This document shows positions 43,400-52,647 of a stretch of DNA of 64,000 nucleotides, one piece after another. How positions within the stretch are numbered: the first letter of the stretch is position 1; every line of letters starts with the position of its first letter. Source of the DNA: Streptomyces sp. NBC_01549 (lineage in GTDB: Bacteria; Actinomycetota; Actinomycetes; Streptomycetales; Streptomycetaceae). Below the pieces are notes generated by a model. It saw only the letters and a program-made list of their open reading frames with translations. It searched no databases and was not told where the DNA came from. The position numbers and the translations under genes are program-made. Where the stretch lies: assembly GCF_026339955.1 (NCBI RefSeq), contig NZ_JAPEPW010000001.1, forward strand, positions 4,335,001 through 4,399,000, in the 5' to 3' direction.

Positions 43400-45034
43400 G
43401 TGGACAGGCTGAGGGAGCTGGCAGCGTCCTACGTGGTGCCGGGTCCGGCCGGGGTGGCCATCCGGGACCGGCTGCGGGTGTCGCAGGCGGATGCGGCCGT
43501 GTTGCGTGAGGTCGGTATGCTTCTCGGCTCGCTGGCCGCCGGTGATCTCGCGGTCCGGTCCCGGGAGGGGCTGGCGCATGATGCGGCCGCGTGGGCAGCG
43601 CGCAAGCGGGGGCTGACCGGGCGCTCGTCGGCGCGCTGGGCGGGGAGTATCACCAGGGCCACACAGGACCAGTGGGCCCTGGCCCGGCGCGGCCAGGCCG
43701 CCCACATCGGCTGGCTGCGGGGACAGGTCGGGCAGATCGAGGCACGACTGGCCCGGCCGCTGGGTGCCAAGGCCGACAAGCGCGAAGGGCTGGTGCGCGG
43801 GTACGCCTCGCGGGTCGAGTGGCATGCCAAGTCCCGCCGCCTGCAGTCCTTGAACGAGCGGCTGGCGGCGGTTGAGGTCGACTGGGCGGCGGGCCGGGTG
43901 CGCGTGGTGCGCGGTGGCAGGCGCCTGGCTACTACCCGTCACCACCTGGACGAGGCCGGGTTGAGCGGGCAGGCCTGGCGGGAGCGGTGGCAGGCGGCGC
44001 GGATGTTCCTGGTCGCTGACGGGGAGTCCGGCAAGCGATTCGGCAACGAGACCATTCGCATCACCGACACCGGACACATCTCGATCAAGCTCCCGGCCCC
44101 GCTGGCGCAGTTGGCCAACGTGCCGCACGGCCGGTACGTGCTGGATGCGACGGTGCAGTTCAAGCACCGGGGTCAGGAGTGGCTCGACCGGATCGCGGTC
44201 AACCGGGCGGTGGCCTACCGCATCCACCACGACGCGGGGCGGGGCCGCTGGTATGTGACCGCCTCCTGGCAGCGCGCCGCAGCGCCGGTGCTGCCGCTTG
44301 AGGCGGCGCTGGCCCGGGGAGTGGTCGGGGTAGACATGAACGACGATCACCTGGCGGCCTGGCGTCTGGATGTGCACGGCAACCCGGTCGGCGAACCGCA
44401 GCGCTTCTTCTACGACCTCACCGATACTGCCGTGCACCGGGACGCGCAGATCCGGCACGCGCTGACCCAGCTGCTGCACTTCGCCCGCCGCCGTGGCGCC
44501 GCTGCGATCGCCGTCGAGGATCTCGACTTCACCGACGGCAGGAGCCGGGAGAAGCATGGCCGCAACAAGCGCTTCCGCCGACTGATTTCCCGCTTCCCCA
44601 CCGCGAGACTCAAGGCCCGGCTCCTCTCGATGGCCGCCGAGCAGGATGTGGCGATCGTCGCGGTCGACCCGGCCTACACCAGCCGGTGGGGCGTCCAGTA
44701 CTGGCAGAAATCGCTGACCACTCCACGACGTGAGACCACCCAGCACGATGCGGCGAGCATCGCCGTCGGGCGACGCGCCCTCGGACACCCGATCCGGCGA
44801 CGGACGGCACCGCCCCCTGCACACCGGAGCGATGTGCAGGGGCATCGGACCGTCCAGGCTGGAGCGGAGATTCGAGGGCGCGAGGGAACCCGCCCCCACC
44901 TTCCCGGACCACGCACACGATGCGTGCTGCCCGGCGGCGGAGCGAAAGCGGGGGACCAGTGTGCCCAACACCGTTCGGGGCACGCGGCTGAGCATGCGTT
45001 CTGGCAACAGGACTCACTCCCGCTCAGTCTTTAG
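43400..45034 (+). CDS. TnpB-like RuvC nuclease family protein (IS605 OrfB-related)
   Basis: From GTG 43400 (GGGGG upstream) the protein is 544 residues; an earlier ATG at 43346 is less likely. The RuvC triad is visible as GVDMNDD (Asp ~312), AVEDLDF (Glu ~373) and QHDAAS (Asp ~450). The segment between Glu and the last Asp has no cysteines, so the CxxC...CxxC zinc ribbon of canonical TnpB is missing. TnpB proteins are RNA-guided DNA nucleases; whether this Cys-less branch still cuts is unknown. The strand is opposite to the des genes. Confidence 0.85.
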   Translation: MDRLRELAASYVVPGPAGVAIRDRLRVSQADAAVLREVGMLLGSLAAGDLAVRSREGLAHDAAAWAARKRGLTGRSSARWAGSITRATQDQWALARRGQAAHIGWLRGQVGQIEARLARPLGAKADKREGLVRGYASRVEWHAKSRRLQSLNERLAAVEVDWAAGRVRVVRGGRRLATTRHHLDEAGLSGQAWRERWQAARMFLVADGESGKRFGNETIRITDTGHISIKLPAPLAQLANVPHGRYVLDATVQFKHRGQEWLDRIAVNRAVAYRIHHDAGRGRWYVTASWQRAAAPVLPLEAALARGVVGVDMNDDHLAAWRLDVHGNPVGEPQRFFYDLTDTAVHRDAQIRHALTQLLHFARRRGAAAIAVEDLDFTDGRSREKHGRNKRFRRLISRFPTARLKARLLSMAAEQDVAIVAVDPAYTSRWGVQYWQKSLTTPRRETTQHDAASIAVGRRALGHPIRRRTAPPPAHRSDVQGHRTVQAGAEIRGREGTRPHLPGPRTRCVLPGGGAKAGDQCAQHRSGHAAEHAFWQQDSLPLSL

Positions 45035-45040
45035 GAACGG
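44800..45040 (+). ncRNA. Candidate guide (omega/re-)RNA region at the tnpB 3' end
   Basis: In TnpB elements the guide RNA overlaps the 3' end of the gene and the right end of the element. The last ~240 bp here are GC-rich and codon use looks relaxed. This is a positional prediction only; no structure was computed. Confidence 0.25.
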
Positions 45041-45042
45041 TG

Positions 45043-46092
45043 TCAGGCGACCTTCTTGGCCTTCTCGATCGCCTCGGCGAGGTTGTCGAGGAGCGGGGTG
45101 CACTTGGCGTACGACACGATGGGCTCGGGGGAGCGGGCGATGACCTGGCCGGCCTTGACGGCGGGCAGCTTCTTCCAGGTGGCCTCGGTGATGTCGGCCG
45201 GCTGGATGGTCGCGCTGCGGTCGTCCATGATGATGATGTCCGCCGGGTACTTGTCGACGTTCTCCCAGCTCAGGTTCTCGAACCAACCGCCGCTGGCCTT
45301 CAGGGCCTTGGCGGAGGGCTCGACGATGTTCACGCCGAGTGCCTTGAAGTACTCCAGGTCGATGGAGAGGTTCGAGCCGGAGACGTAGAAGATGTCCTGG
45401 CTCGCGGAACCGGCCAGCACCTTGATCTCGGGGCGGGCCTTGGCCGCGGTGCGCAGCCGCTCGGCGGCCGTCTCGAACTTCTTCTTCGCCTCGGCGATCT
45501 CGGCGGACTTCTCGTCGGCGCCCAGCGACACCGCGAGCGCGAGCATGCGCTGCAGCGACACGGGCATCTGGCGGTCGTAGACGGAGATGCCGACGCTCGG
45601 GGCGAGCTTGAGGATCTTCGCCTTGGACTCCTCGGGGACGTACCAGAGGGTGCCCGCGGAGTCGAACATGGTGGAGATCAGCACGTCGGGCGCGAGGGCC
45701 GCGTACTTCTCGATGTTGAACTGGCCCCACTCGTTGCCGAGGACGGTCAGCTTGCTGACGTCCATGTCGCCGGCCTGGACGTCGGCCTTGCCGTCCTTGG
45801 TCGTGGTCGGGCCGAAGACGCCCTTGACCTCGATGCCGTAGTCGTGGAGGGCGGCGGCGACACCGGTGAAGGCGACGATGTTCGCCGGGATCTTGTCCAG
45901 CTTCACCGTCGTGCCGCGGTCGTCCTTGAAGGTCCAGGGGCCGGACTTGGCGGCGGCGGCCTTCGTCGACTCCGAGCCACCGCTTTTCGCGTCGTCGTCG
46001 CCGCAGGCGGCGAGGACGGCGCCGAGACCGAGGGCACCGCCGGCGGCGAGGATGCCGCGTCGGGTGAGGTGGGTGGCACGGGCGTTGGACAT
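45043..46092 (-). CDS. desE: Ferrioxamine-binding lipoprotein of an ABC transporter
   Basis: ATG 46092 (MSNARATHLTRRGILAAGG) gives 349 residues; a GTG at 46113 is an alternative. The signal carries a twin-arginine-like THLTRRGIL and ends in a lipobox LAAC. The mature part is a type III periplasmic-binding fold (GTTVKLDKIPANIVAF, PDVLISTMFD, DIIIMDDRSA). It captures ferrioxamines at the outer membrane face for import. The iron box at 46146 lies just upstream. The permease and ATPase genes are not adjacent, as is usual for desE. Confidence 0.93.
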   Translation of the reverse strand: MSNARATHLTRRGILAAGGALGLGAVLAACGDDDAKSGGSESTKAAAAKSGPWTFKDDRGTTVKLDKIPANIVAFTGVAAALHDYGIEVKGVFGPTTTKDGKADVQAGDMDVSKLTVLGNEWGQFNIEKYAALAPDVLISTMFDSAGTLWYVPEESKAKILKLAPSVGISVYDRQMPVSLQRMLALAVSLGADEKSAEIAEAKKKFETAAERLRTAAKARPEIKVLAGSASQDIFYVSGSNLSIDLEYFKALGVNIVEPSAKALKASGGWFENLSWENVDKYPADIIIMDDRSATIQPADITEATWKKLPAVKAGQVIARSPEPIVSYAKCTPLLDNLAEAIEKAKKVA

Positions 46093-46145
46093 GTGTGTGG
46101 CTGCTTTCGGCACGGGGCGGGAGCGCCCGCCGGACGAGTTCGAAG

Positions 46146-46164
46146 GTAGGTTAGCCTAACCTCA
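46146..46164. promoter_or_regulatory. Iron box of desE
   Basis: GTAGGTTAGCCTAACCTCA differs from the desA box at only a few outer positions and keeps the GGTTAGCCTAACC core. It lies about 55 bp upstream of the desE start, so desE and desA share iron control. Confidence 0.88.
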
Positions 46165-46338
46165 CTGCTTGTCCAGAGGGCGGACGCGTCATGCCTGAAC
46201 TTGCGGGCCGCTGTGCGACCGCTCGGGTGATGGGCGCGAACCTCAACTCGCTTTGCATGGATGCCCGTTGGGCCTCGCGTGTGCCGTCGCTCTGCTTTGT
46301 GAGCGGCCTGGGAGTCGCGAGGGTGGGCTCAACCCTGC

Positions 46339-49300
46339 ATGCCGCTCAACAGGCCCCGCCTGAAGACCGTCACCTCCGAGACCGGCGCGAAGACCATCGT
46401 CACCTACGCGGACGCCGACTGCGTCGCGGGCCAGACCATGCCCAAGGTCGACGAGAACACCAAGCGCTGCTACCCCGTCTACTGGTCCCCCAACGGGGAG
46501 AAGGACCCGATCCTCGACTGGTTCCAGAAGTATCCGGTCACCTCGGTTTCCTCCACCGATACATACGGCGGCTCGGAGGACGTGCAGCACACCTACCAGT
46601 ACTCCGGTGGCGGTGCCTGGCACTACAACGAGGACCCGATGACTCCTGCCAAGGAGCGCACCTGGTCCATCTGGCGCGGCTTCGGCAAGGTCACCCACCT
46701 CACGGGCAATTCCGGGCGCACGCAGAGCAAGACCGTCACCGTGTACATGCGCGGCATGAACGGTGACCGTGTCCTGGGCCCGGACGGGAAGACCCCGGAC
46801 GCGGATGCCCGTAAGCCGGTGAAGGTTTCCGGCGTCAAAGCCGCGGACATCACCGACTCGGACGAGTACGCGGGATTCACCCGCGAATCGGCCACCTACG
46901 ACGGTGACACCGAGGTCTCGGGCACGATCAGCGACCCCTGGTCGAAGCGGACGGCGACCCAGCACAAGTCGTACGCGGACACCGAGGCGTACTACGTGCG
47001 CACGGTGGCCACTCACGCTCGTACGAACATCACCAGCAAGCTCACCCCGTACGACCGGGTGCGCACGGTGAAGACCACCTACGACGACTACGGCATGGCC
47101 GACACCGTCGAAGACCAGGGTGACGACGCGGTCAAAGACGACGAGAAGTGCACCCGCACCTGGTACGCCCGAAACGACGACAAGGGTCTCAACTCCCTTG
47201 TCTCGCGCACCCGTACCGTCGCCAAGACCTGTGCCACCGCCGACTCGGCGCTCGACCTGCCCGCGGACTCGTCGCGTCCGGGCAACGTCATCTCCGACAC
47301 GGCGACGATCTACGACGACACCGCGGCCACCGTCTGGTCCGCGAGCCAGAAGCCGACCAAGGGCGATGCGGTCTGGACGGGCCGGGCCAAGGGCTACGGC
47401 AGCGATGACACTCCGGCGTGGCAGAAGACCGCGACGAGCTCCTACGACACTCTGGGCCGTGTGCGTGTGGTCAAGGACGCAGGCGACCGGCTCGTCGCCG
47501 ACACCACATACGTTCCGGTCGACGCGGGACCGCTGACCTCCACCAGCGCCAGCAACTTCAAGGGGTACACGACCACCAGTGCGGTGGACTTCGACACTGG
47601 TGCGACGGTGAAGAGCACCGACCCCAACAACAAGGTCACGGAATCCGAGTACGACAGCCTCGGTCGTGTCACCAAGGTGTGGCTGCCCAACCGTCTTACG
47701 GTCCGGAAGAAGACACCGAACTACGTCTACGACTACAAGATCACAAGCTCGGCCATGTCCTGGGTGTCCACCAGTGCTCTCAAGGGTGACGGCTCCGGTT
47801 ACAACACGAGCTACACGTTCTACGACTCGCTCCTGCGTACCCGGCAGACCCAGTCCCCGACCCCGCAGGGTGGTCGGCTTGTCTCCCTGGCCCTGTACGA
47901 CTCGCGAGGGCTGGCCATCACCCAGCAGTCCGACATCTGGGACAGCACCTCGACGCCGACGTCCGCGCCGGTGGAAACCTCCGAGGGCCAGGCCCCGATC
48001 CAGACGGACACGACCTATGACGGCGCCGAGCGTGCGATCAAGGCGGTGACCAAGGTCCACGGTGTGGCCCGATGGACCACCGAGACCACGTACACCGGTG
48101 ACACGGTGTCCACGACAGCTCCGGCAGGCGGTCAGGCTACGGCGGTGGTCGCCAACGCCCTGGGTCAGACCACGGAACGCCGCGAGTACGCGGGTCCCAA
48201 GCCGACCGGTACTGCTTACACCACGACCGGCTACAGCTACCGGCCGAGCGGCCAGCAGGAAGCGATCACCGGCCCCGATCAGTCCAAGTGGTCCTACGAG
48301 TACGACCTGTTCGGACGCCAGACCGCGGCCGTCGATCCGGACAAGGGCAGGGCAGTGACCGAGTACAACGTCCTCGACCAGGTCACGAAGACCGTCAACG
48401 CCAACAAGGCGAACAACACACTGCTGTATGAGTACGACGATCTCGGCCGCAGGACCGGCATGTGGCAAACCGACAAGACGGATGCCAACAAGCTCGCGGC
48501 CTGGGGCTTCGACGCCCTGGCCAAGGGACAGCAGGACACCGCCACGCGCTATGACGGTGGGGTCGCCGGCAAGGCGTACACCCAGAAGGTCACGTCGTAC
48601 GACAACCTCTACCAGGTCACGGGAAGCCAGCTGCTCCTGCCTGAGACCGATCCGCTGGTGACCGCAGGGGTGCCGAAGACGCTGTCGTTCACCACCGGCT
48701 ACAACCTGGACGGCACCGTGGATCAGTCCGCCGCACCGGCGGTGGCCGGCCTTGCGGCGGAGACGGTCAAGTACAGCTATAACTCCACCGGCCAGCAGCT
48801 CACCTCGAAGGGGACCACGGGCTATCTCCAGGGCGCCGAGTTCTCTCCGCAGGGCGACCTGGCCAAGCTCGCCCTGGGCATGGACGGGGGTGATTCGGCG
48901 AAGAAGGCCTATCTCATCTGGCTCTACGAAGAAGGAACCCGCCGTCTGACCCGGGCCCAGGTGACGGACGACGTTCACAGCTACCCGGCCCAGGACCTGA
49001 ACTTCAAGCAGGACGACGCGGGCAACGTCACGTCCATTTTCGACACCACCACACAGGGCGGCACCGCAAAGGCCGACTACCAGTGCTTCGCCTACGACGG
49101 CTACCGACGTATGACCGAGGCCTGGACGCCGAAGACCGCGGACTGTGCCGCGACGGGCCGCGCGATGTCCAACATCGACGGTGCGGCTCCGTACTGGACG
49201 TCGTACACGTACAACGCCGGTGGTCAGCGTCAGACGGAGACGCAGCATGCGACATCGGGTGACAAGACCACCACATACAAGTACGACGACACCACGGACA

Positions 49301-50949
49301 ACAAGCCCCACACGCTGGACAAGACCACGGGCGCCACGACCGGCAGTTACGTCTACGACAGCACGGGCAACACCACCACCCGTCCGGGCCCCGCGGCTCA
49401 GCAGACGCTGGCCTGGAACACCGAGGGCAAGCTGGCGGGGCTCACCGAGAACACGAAGGAGACCAGCTACCTCTACGACGCGGGCGGCGAACTGCTGATC
49501 CGGCGGGCCAAGGGAGACGGGGACACGGTCCTCTACCTCGGCGGCGGCACCGAGGCGCGACTGACGGTCAAGGGAACGACGAAGACCCTGTCAGGCACCC
49601 GGTACTACGCGGCCAACGGCCAGACCATCGCCTGCCGTACCGCGGTCTCGGGCACCACGGGCACGAAGCTCAGCTTCCTGGCCGGGGACCATCACGGCAC
49701 GTCGAGCATCGCCCTGGACGCGAGCACGTACGCGATAGCGAAGCGCTACAGCTCGCCGTTCGGCGGAACACGCGGTACGAAGGCGACCACCTGGCCCGAC
49801 GACAAGGCCTTTCTCGGCAAGCCGGCCGACGTATCGACGGCCCTGACGCATGTCGGCGCCCGCGAGTACGACCCGTCGATCGGCCAGTTCATCAGCGTCG
49901 ACCCGGTCCTCTCGATCGACCAGCATCAGTCACTCAACGGCTACAGCTACGCGGGAAACAGCCCCGTCACCCAGTCCGATCCCACAGGTCTGCAATACCC
50001 CGCTGACCAGGGCAGCAGCGGCGGCGCGAACGGCACCGGGTGCTACTTCGTCCTCCAGGATCCGTGCGGCGGTGTCACCACCAAGCCTGGCGGTGGCGGT
50101 GGTGCGGGCGGTAGCGGTTGCTACTACGTGCTCAGCGATGCGTGCGGGACTTCTGGTGGGGGCGGTGGCGGAACATCCCACACGGGCGGTTCCGGTCACA
50201 CCAGCAGTGGCGGTGGCGACGGTCCGAAAACCGGCCCCGGAGATTCTGGGGGGTGCGGATCGTGGGGATTCCTTGCGAGCTTCTGCTCTGGCGTCGGAGA
50301 GACGTTCTATGGCCTTGTAAGTAACATCCCCCACACAGTGGAATATGCGGGCTGGATCTTTGACTCGGACTGCCGCGGAAATGGAGGCCCGGGATCTCCA
50401 GGCTGCGACTACGGGGCCCAGTTCGACAACTGGGTAGCTGGCTATGGCTATGACACTTCTAGCGATTCCTATCAGGTTCCGAGTGCCCTCGCAGCAATCT
50501 TCGGCGCACGCGAGGGAGGGATGGGGCCGAGACCTGGCCCCAGACGTTTTCCGATGGGGTTCTCAAACGCGGCAGAATTCGACAAGTTTGGTGGTCAAAT
50601 CCAAGCTGGACTTCGGGAAGCAGGGGTCGAAGGAGTGACTGCTGTATTCCAAGGAAGCTCAGTTACTGGAAAGAGTTTCAAGAGTGGGCGCCCCTTCGGT
50701 CCGCACAGTGATTTCGATGTGGCTCTGGTCGGCGAAGGCCTCCTCGCGCGAGCCAAGGATGCTGGCGTCAATCTACGATCAAGCGGAACACGTACAGGAC
50801 CCCTTAAGGGAGCAGACCTGGAAAAGATGGGACTCGGCGACCTGCGTACCAGCCTCTCTCGGACAGCTGATCGCGAGGTGAACTTTATGATCTATGGCTC
50901 GGTCGAGGGTGCCACAAGCCGTGCTCCGAGTATCATCGTTCGACCGTGA
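46339..50949 (+). CDS. RHS/YD-repeat protein with C-terminal nucleotidyltransferase-like toxin tip; 5'-truncated
   Basis: The 1536-residue frame starts abruptly in RHS-type sequence (RLKTVTSETGAKTIVTYADADC) with no signal peptide; family proteins are normally >2000 residues, so the N-terminus is lost. Many YD repeats follow (YEYDLFGRQTAAVDPD, YEYDDLGRRTG, YLYDAGGELL), then the RHS core ending in DPTGLQYP near residue 1217. A Gly-rich linker leads to the tip (about 1407-1536): GSS near 1439, Asp-Phe-Asp at 1458-1460 and a later Glu near 1513, the pattern of a polymerase-beta-type nucleotidyltransferase. The tip DNA looks less GC-rich than the core. The toxin reading is inferred. Confidence 0.85.
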   Translation: MPLNRPRLKTVTSETGAKTIVTYADADCVAGQTMPKVDENTKRCYPVYWSPNGEKDPILDWFQKYPVTSVSSTDTYGGSEDVQHTYQYSGGGAWHYNEDPMTPAKERTWSIWRGFGKVTHLTGNSGRTQSKTVTVYMRGMNGDRVLGPDGKTPDADARKPVKVSGVKAADITDSDEYAGFTRESATYDGDTEVSGTISDPWSKRTATQHKSYADTEAYYVRTVATHARTNITSKLTPYDRVRTVKTTYDDYGMADTVEDQGDDAVKDDEKCTRTWYARNDDKGLNSLVSRTRTVAKTCATADSALDLPADSSRPGNVISDTATIYDDTAATVWSASQKPTKGDAVWTGRAKGYGSDDTPAWQKTATSSYDTLGRVRVVKDAGDRLVADTTYVPVDAGPLTSTSASNFKGYTTTSAVDFDTGATVKSTDPNNKVTESEYDSLGRVTKVWLPNRLTVRKKTPNYVYDYKITSSAMSWVSTSALKGDGSGYNTSYTFYDSLLRTRQTQSPTPQGGRLVSLALYDSRGLAITQQSDIWDSTSTPTSAPVETSEGQAPIQTDTTYDGAERAIKAVTKVHGVARWTTETTYTGDTVSTTAPAGGQATAVVANALGQTTERREYAGPKPTGTAYTTTGYSYRPSGQQEAITGPDQSKWSYEYDLFGRQTAAVDPDKGRAVTEYNVLDQVTKTVNANKANNTLLYEYDDLGRRTGMWQTDKTDANKLAAWGFDALAKGQQDTATRYDGGVAGKAYTQKVTSYDNLYQVTGSQLLLPETDPLVTAGVPKTLSFTTGYNLDGTVDQSAAPAVAGLAAETVKYSYNSTGQQLTSKGTTGYLQGAEFSPQGDLAKLALGMDGGDSAKKAYLIWLYEEGTRRLTRAQVTDDVHSYPAQDLNFKQDDAGNVTSIFDTTTQGGTAKADYQCFAYDGYRRMTEAWTPKTADCAATGRAMSNIDGAAPYWTSYTYNAGGQRQTETQHATSGDKTTTYKYDDTTDNKPHTLDKTTGATTGSYVYDSTGNTTTRPGPAAQQTLAWNTEGKLAGLTENTKETSYLYDAGGELLIRRAKGDGDTVLYLGGGTEARLTVKGTTKTLSGTRYYAANGQTIACRTAVSGTTGTKLSFLAGDHHGTSSIALDASTYAIAKRYSSPFGGTRGTKATTWPDDKAFLGKPADVSTALTHVGAREYDPSIGQFISVDPVLSIDQHQSLNGYSYAGNSPVTQSDPTGLQYPADQGSSGGANGTGCYFVLQDPCGGVTTKPGGGGGAGGSGCYYVLSDACGTSGGGGGGTSHTGGSGHTSSGGGDGPKTGPGDSGGCGSWGFLASFCSGVGETFYGLVSNIPHTVEYAGWIFDSDCRGNGGPGSPGCDYGAQFDNWVAGYGYDTSSDSYQVPSALAAIFGAREGGMGPRPGPRRFPMGFSNAAEFDKFGGQIQAGLREAGVEGVTAVFQGSSVTGKSFKSGRPFGPHSDFDVALVGEGLLARAKDAGVNLRSSGTRTGPLKGADLEKMGLGDLRTSLSRTADREVNFMIYGSVEGATSRAPSIIVRP

Positions 50950-50970
50950 ATGAGATGTAGGGAGTGTGCC

Positions 50971-51288
50971 GTGCCTTCTCGCTTCACCCTGTATGGGGCA
51001 AAGGATTTCACCGTTGCGGACGTAGCCGATATGGTCGCTGCGGCGTTGAACATCAAACTCTCCAGGAGGGAGAGTTCTTACAAGGGCGGAGACTATTTCC
51101 TTCATCGTGATGAAGATGGGGTCGAGGTATCCGTCGAGGGCCACGTGAGGGATGAGGAGGGGAACTTCGAGGAACCTGATTTTCCCCAGTACGCAACTTT
51201 CGTCTATATCAATCATAGCCTTCCTGGCGTCGAGGATAAGTTGGCGACGGTGCAACGATTGGATCTGCTTCGCACCGAAGTCGTCTGA
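50971..51288 (+). CDS. Probable immunity protein for the RHS-associated toxin
   Basis: GTG 50971 (GGGAG 6 nt upstream) gives 105 residues; the gene starts 21 bp after the RHS stop. It is acidic (LHRDEDGVEVSVEGHVRDEEGNFEEPDFPQYATFVYIN), as many immunity proteins are, and matches no family I recognise. Its codon use and lower GC agree with the toxin tip and differ from the RHS core, which suggests tip and immunity gene moved as one module. Function is inferred from position. Confidence 0.65.
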   Translation: MPSRFTLYGAKDFTVADVADMVAAALNIKLSRRESSYKGGDYFLHRDEDGVEVSVEGHVRDEEGNFEEPDFPQYATFVYINHSLPGVEDKLATVQRLDLLRTEVV

Positions 51289-51830
51289 GGATCAGTCAGG
51301 CTGGCAGTCCTGCGTCGTAGCCTCCATTTTTTCCAACGCGGGATCGAGCGCCCTGAGTAAGGTTTTCCCTGCTCAGGGCGCCGACTCGCCAACCCGAAAG
51401 ACGCTTGCACTGTCAAGATCCCTGAGGGATTGGGGCGAGTGGTAGCGGAAGATGGAAGTTACGTACCTGCCACTCATGCTGTACTTGTCCCGAGTCGGTC
51501 GGGATTCTTTTAGCGTGAATCGCTTGCGAGGGCCCGTCAGCTTGCTGACGGGCCTTTTGTAGGGTCGGGCGGGATGTGAATCGTCGAGACAGTTTATTCG
51601 GTTGGGCTTGGATAATGTTTCGCACACTAGTGGAAATCGAGTCTCTAGAAAAAGCTGCCTCCGGTGCAATCTGGGGAAATGTCTGGCATGAATTTGATGG
51701 CCAGCTTCATCCTGTTGCTTGCGGGTTGGTTTGGCGTCCTGTGACAACAGCAGCGCTTCCATGACGAACGCCACTGCCGCAGAGCGGACAGCAGTCGCTC
51801 TGCGGCAGTGGGGTGTGGGGTGGGAACGGG
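51289..51830. other. Gene-poor stretch downstream of the immunity gene
   Basis: A 10-bp hairpin (GCGCCCTGAG / CTCAGGGCGC, 51348-51381, 14-nt loop) and a terminator (51531-51558) are present. A short frame at 51576-51764 containing IWGNVWHEFDGQLHPVACG may be a relic of another small cassette gene, but it has no clear start signal or family. GC content is below the local average. Confidence 0.35.
51531..51558 (+). terminator. Rho-independent terminator
   Basis: GGCCCGTCAG / CTGACGGGCC with loop CTTG, followed by TTTT on the plus strand. It lies 240 bp past the immunity gene and probably ends the toxin-immunity transcript. Confidence 0.8.
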
Positions 51831-52493
51831 TCAGGCGCCGGTGCCCGCCTGGAAGGCCGTCAGGCTCGCGGCGGAGGAGACGGGTACCGCGCCGCCTGTC
51901 CAGTCCACCTTCAGGGAGACCTTTTCGTCCGGCGGCGTGATCAGGATCCCCGTGGGCGTGGCCTTGCGGGCCCCACTGACCTCGGGGTTGCCGAAGCTCA
52001 GTCCGGCCCAGGCGCTCTTGCCCGGCGCCAGCGTGATCTTGGTGGGGCTGCCGGAGCGGCGCTTGGGGTCCGGTCCCAGCTGCTTGCCGGAGCCGTCCAC
52101 GAAGGCGACGCCCGGGTAGCCGTCGATGGTGCACGTGCGCCCGGAGAAGTTGGTCACGACAAGCGGGAAGTTCTCCTGCCCGGCGCCCGGGTTGTTCTCG
52201 CCGACGTTCCCGCGCAGTTGGGAGGCCGTGCAGCGAGTGCTCGTGGCGCCGCCCCCGGAGACCGACGTGCCGCCGGAGCCCTTCGACGCGCCGGTGCCGG
52301 TGGAGGCAGCGCCCGTGTTCGTCGTGGTGTCGGCGGTGCTCGAGTCATCACCGGAGGCCTGCTGGCCCGACTCGGATGCCGTCTTCGGAGCGCTGGCGGT
52401 GCCTTGGCCGTCGTTGCAGGCTGTGAGCAGGCTCAGGGCGGCTACTGCACCGAGCGCGGACACCACACGTCGTGCCGTCAGGAAGGTTGCCAT
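51831..52493 (-). CDS. DUF4232 lipoprotein
   Basis: ATG 52493 (MATFLTARRVVSALGAVAALSLLTACND) gives 220 residues with a lipobox LTAC. A ~60-residue Ser/Thr/Gly-rich linker leads to a DUF4232 beta-sandwich (CTASQLRGNVGENNPGAGQENFPLVVTNFSGRTCTIDGYPGVAF) that contains two Cys able to form a disulfide. The family is widespread in Streptomyces and anchored outside the membrane; its role is unknown. Confidence 0.88.
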   Translation of the reverse strand: MATFLTARRVVSALGAVAALSLLTACNDGQGTASAPKTASESGQQASGDDSSTADTTTNTGAASTGTGASKGSGGTSVSGGGATSTRCTASQLRGNVGENNPGAGQENFPLVVTNFSGRTCTIDGYPGVAFVDGSGKQLGPDPKRRSGSPTKITLAPGKSAWAGLSFGNPEVSGARKATPTGILITPPDEKVSLKVDWTGGAVPVSSAASLTAFQAGTGA

Positions 52494-52647
52494 GTCTGTT
52501 TGCTCCTTGAAACTTACAGCCCGAGACGAGCGTGTGAACGGCGCCATGTGCCCCGTCATCCCTGTGTGATGCGCGCCGGCGCGGAAAAGTTCGCGCGTAT
52601 CTCCGGGTGTTGTGGGGGCGCCCCCCGTATGGCCGGGGGCTGTCCGC

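Larger units (their letters stand above)
43190..45040 (+). mobile_element. TnpB-only (IS1341/IS605-like) element inserted in the des locus
   Basis: The unit comprises the TnpB-like gene plus flanks, with a right end near CTTTAGGAACGGTG (45030-45043), a sequence common at the ends of such elements. No tnpA is present, so it is non-autonomous or domesticated. The left end is unclear, somewhere in 43165-43320. It interrupts the desE-SIP gap. Confidence 0.6.

Noticed and set aside
46243..49311. 1022-codon open frame on the minus strand
   Set aside because: It lies antisense to the RHS frame, has an Arg/Val/Gly-biased composition typical of shadow frames in high-GC DNA, and shows no domain. The plus frame has clear YD repeats.
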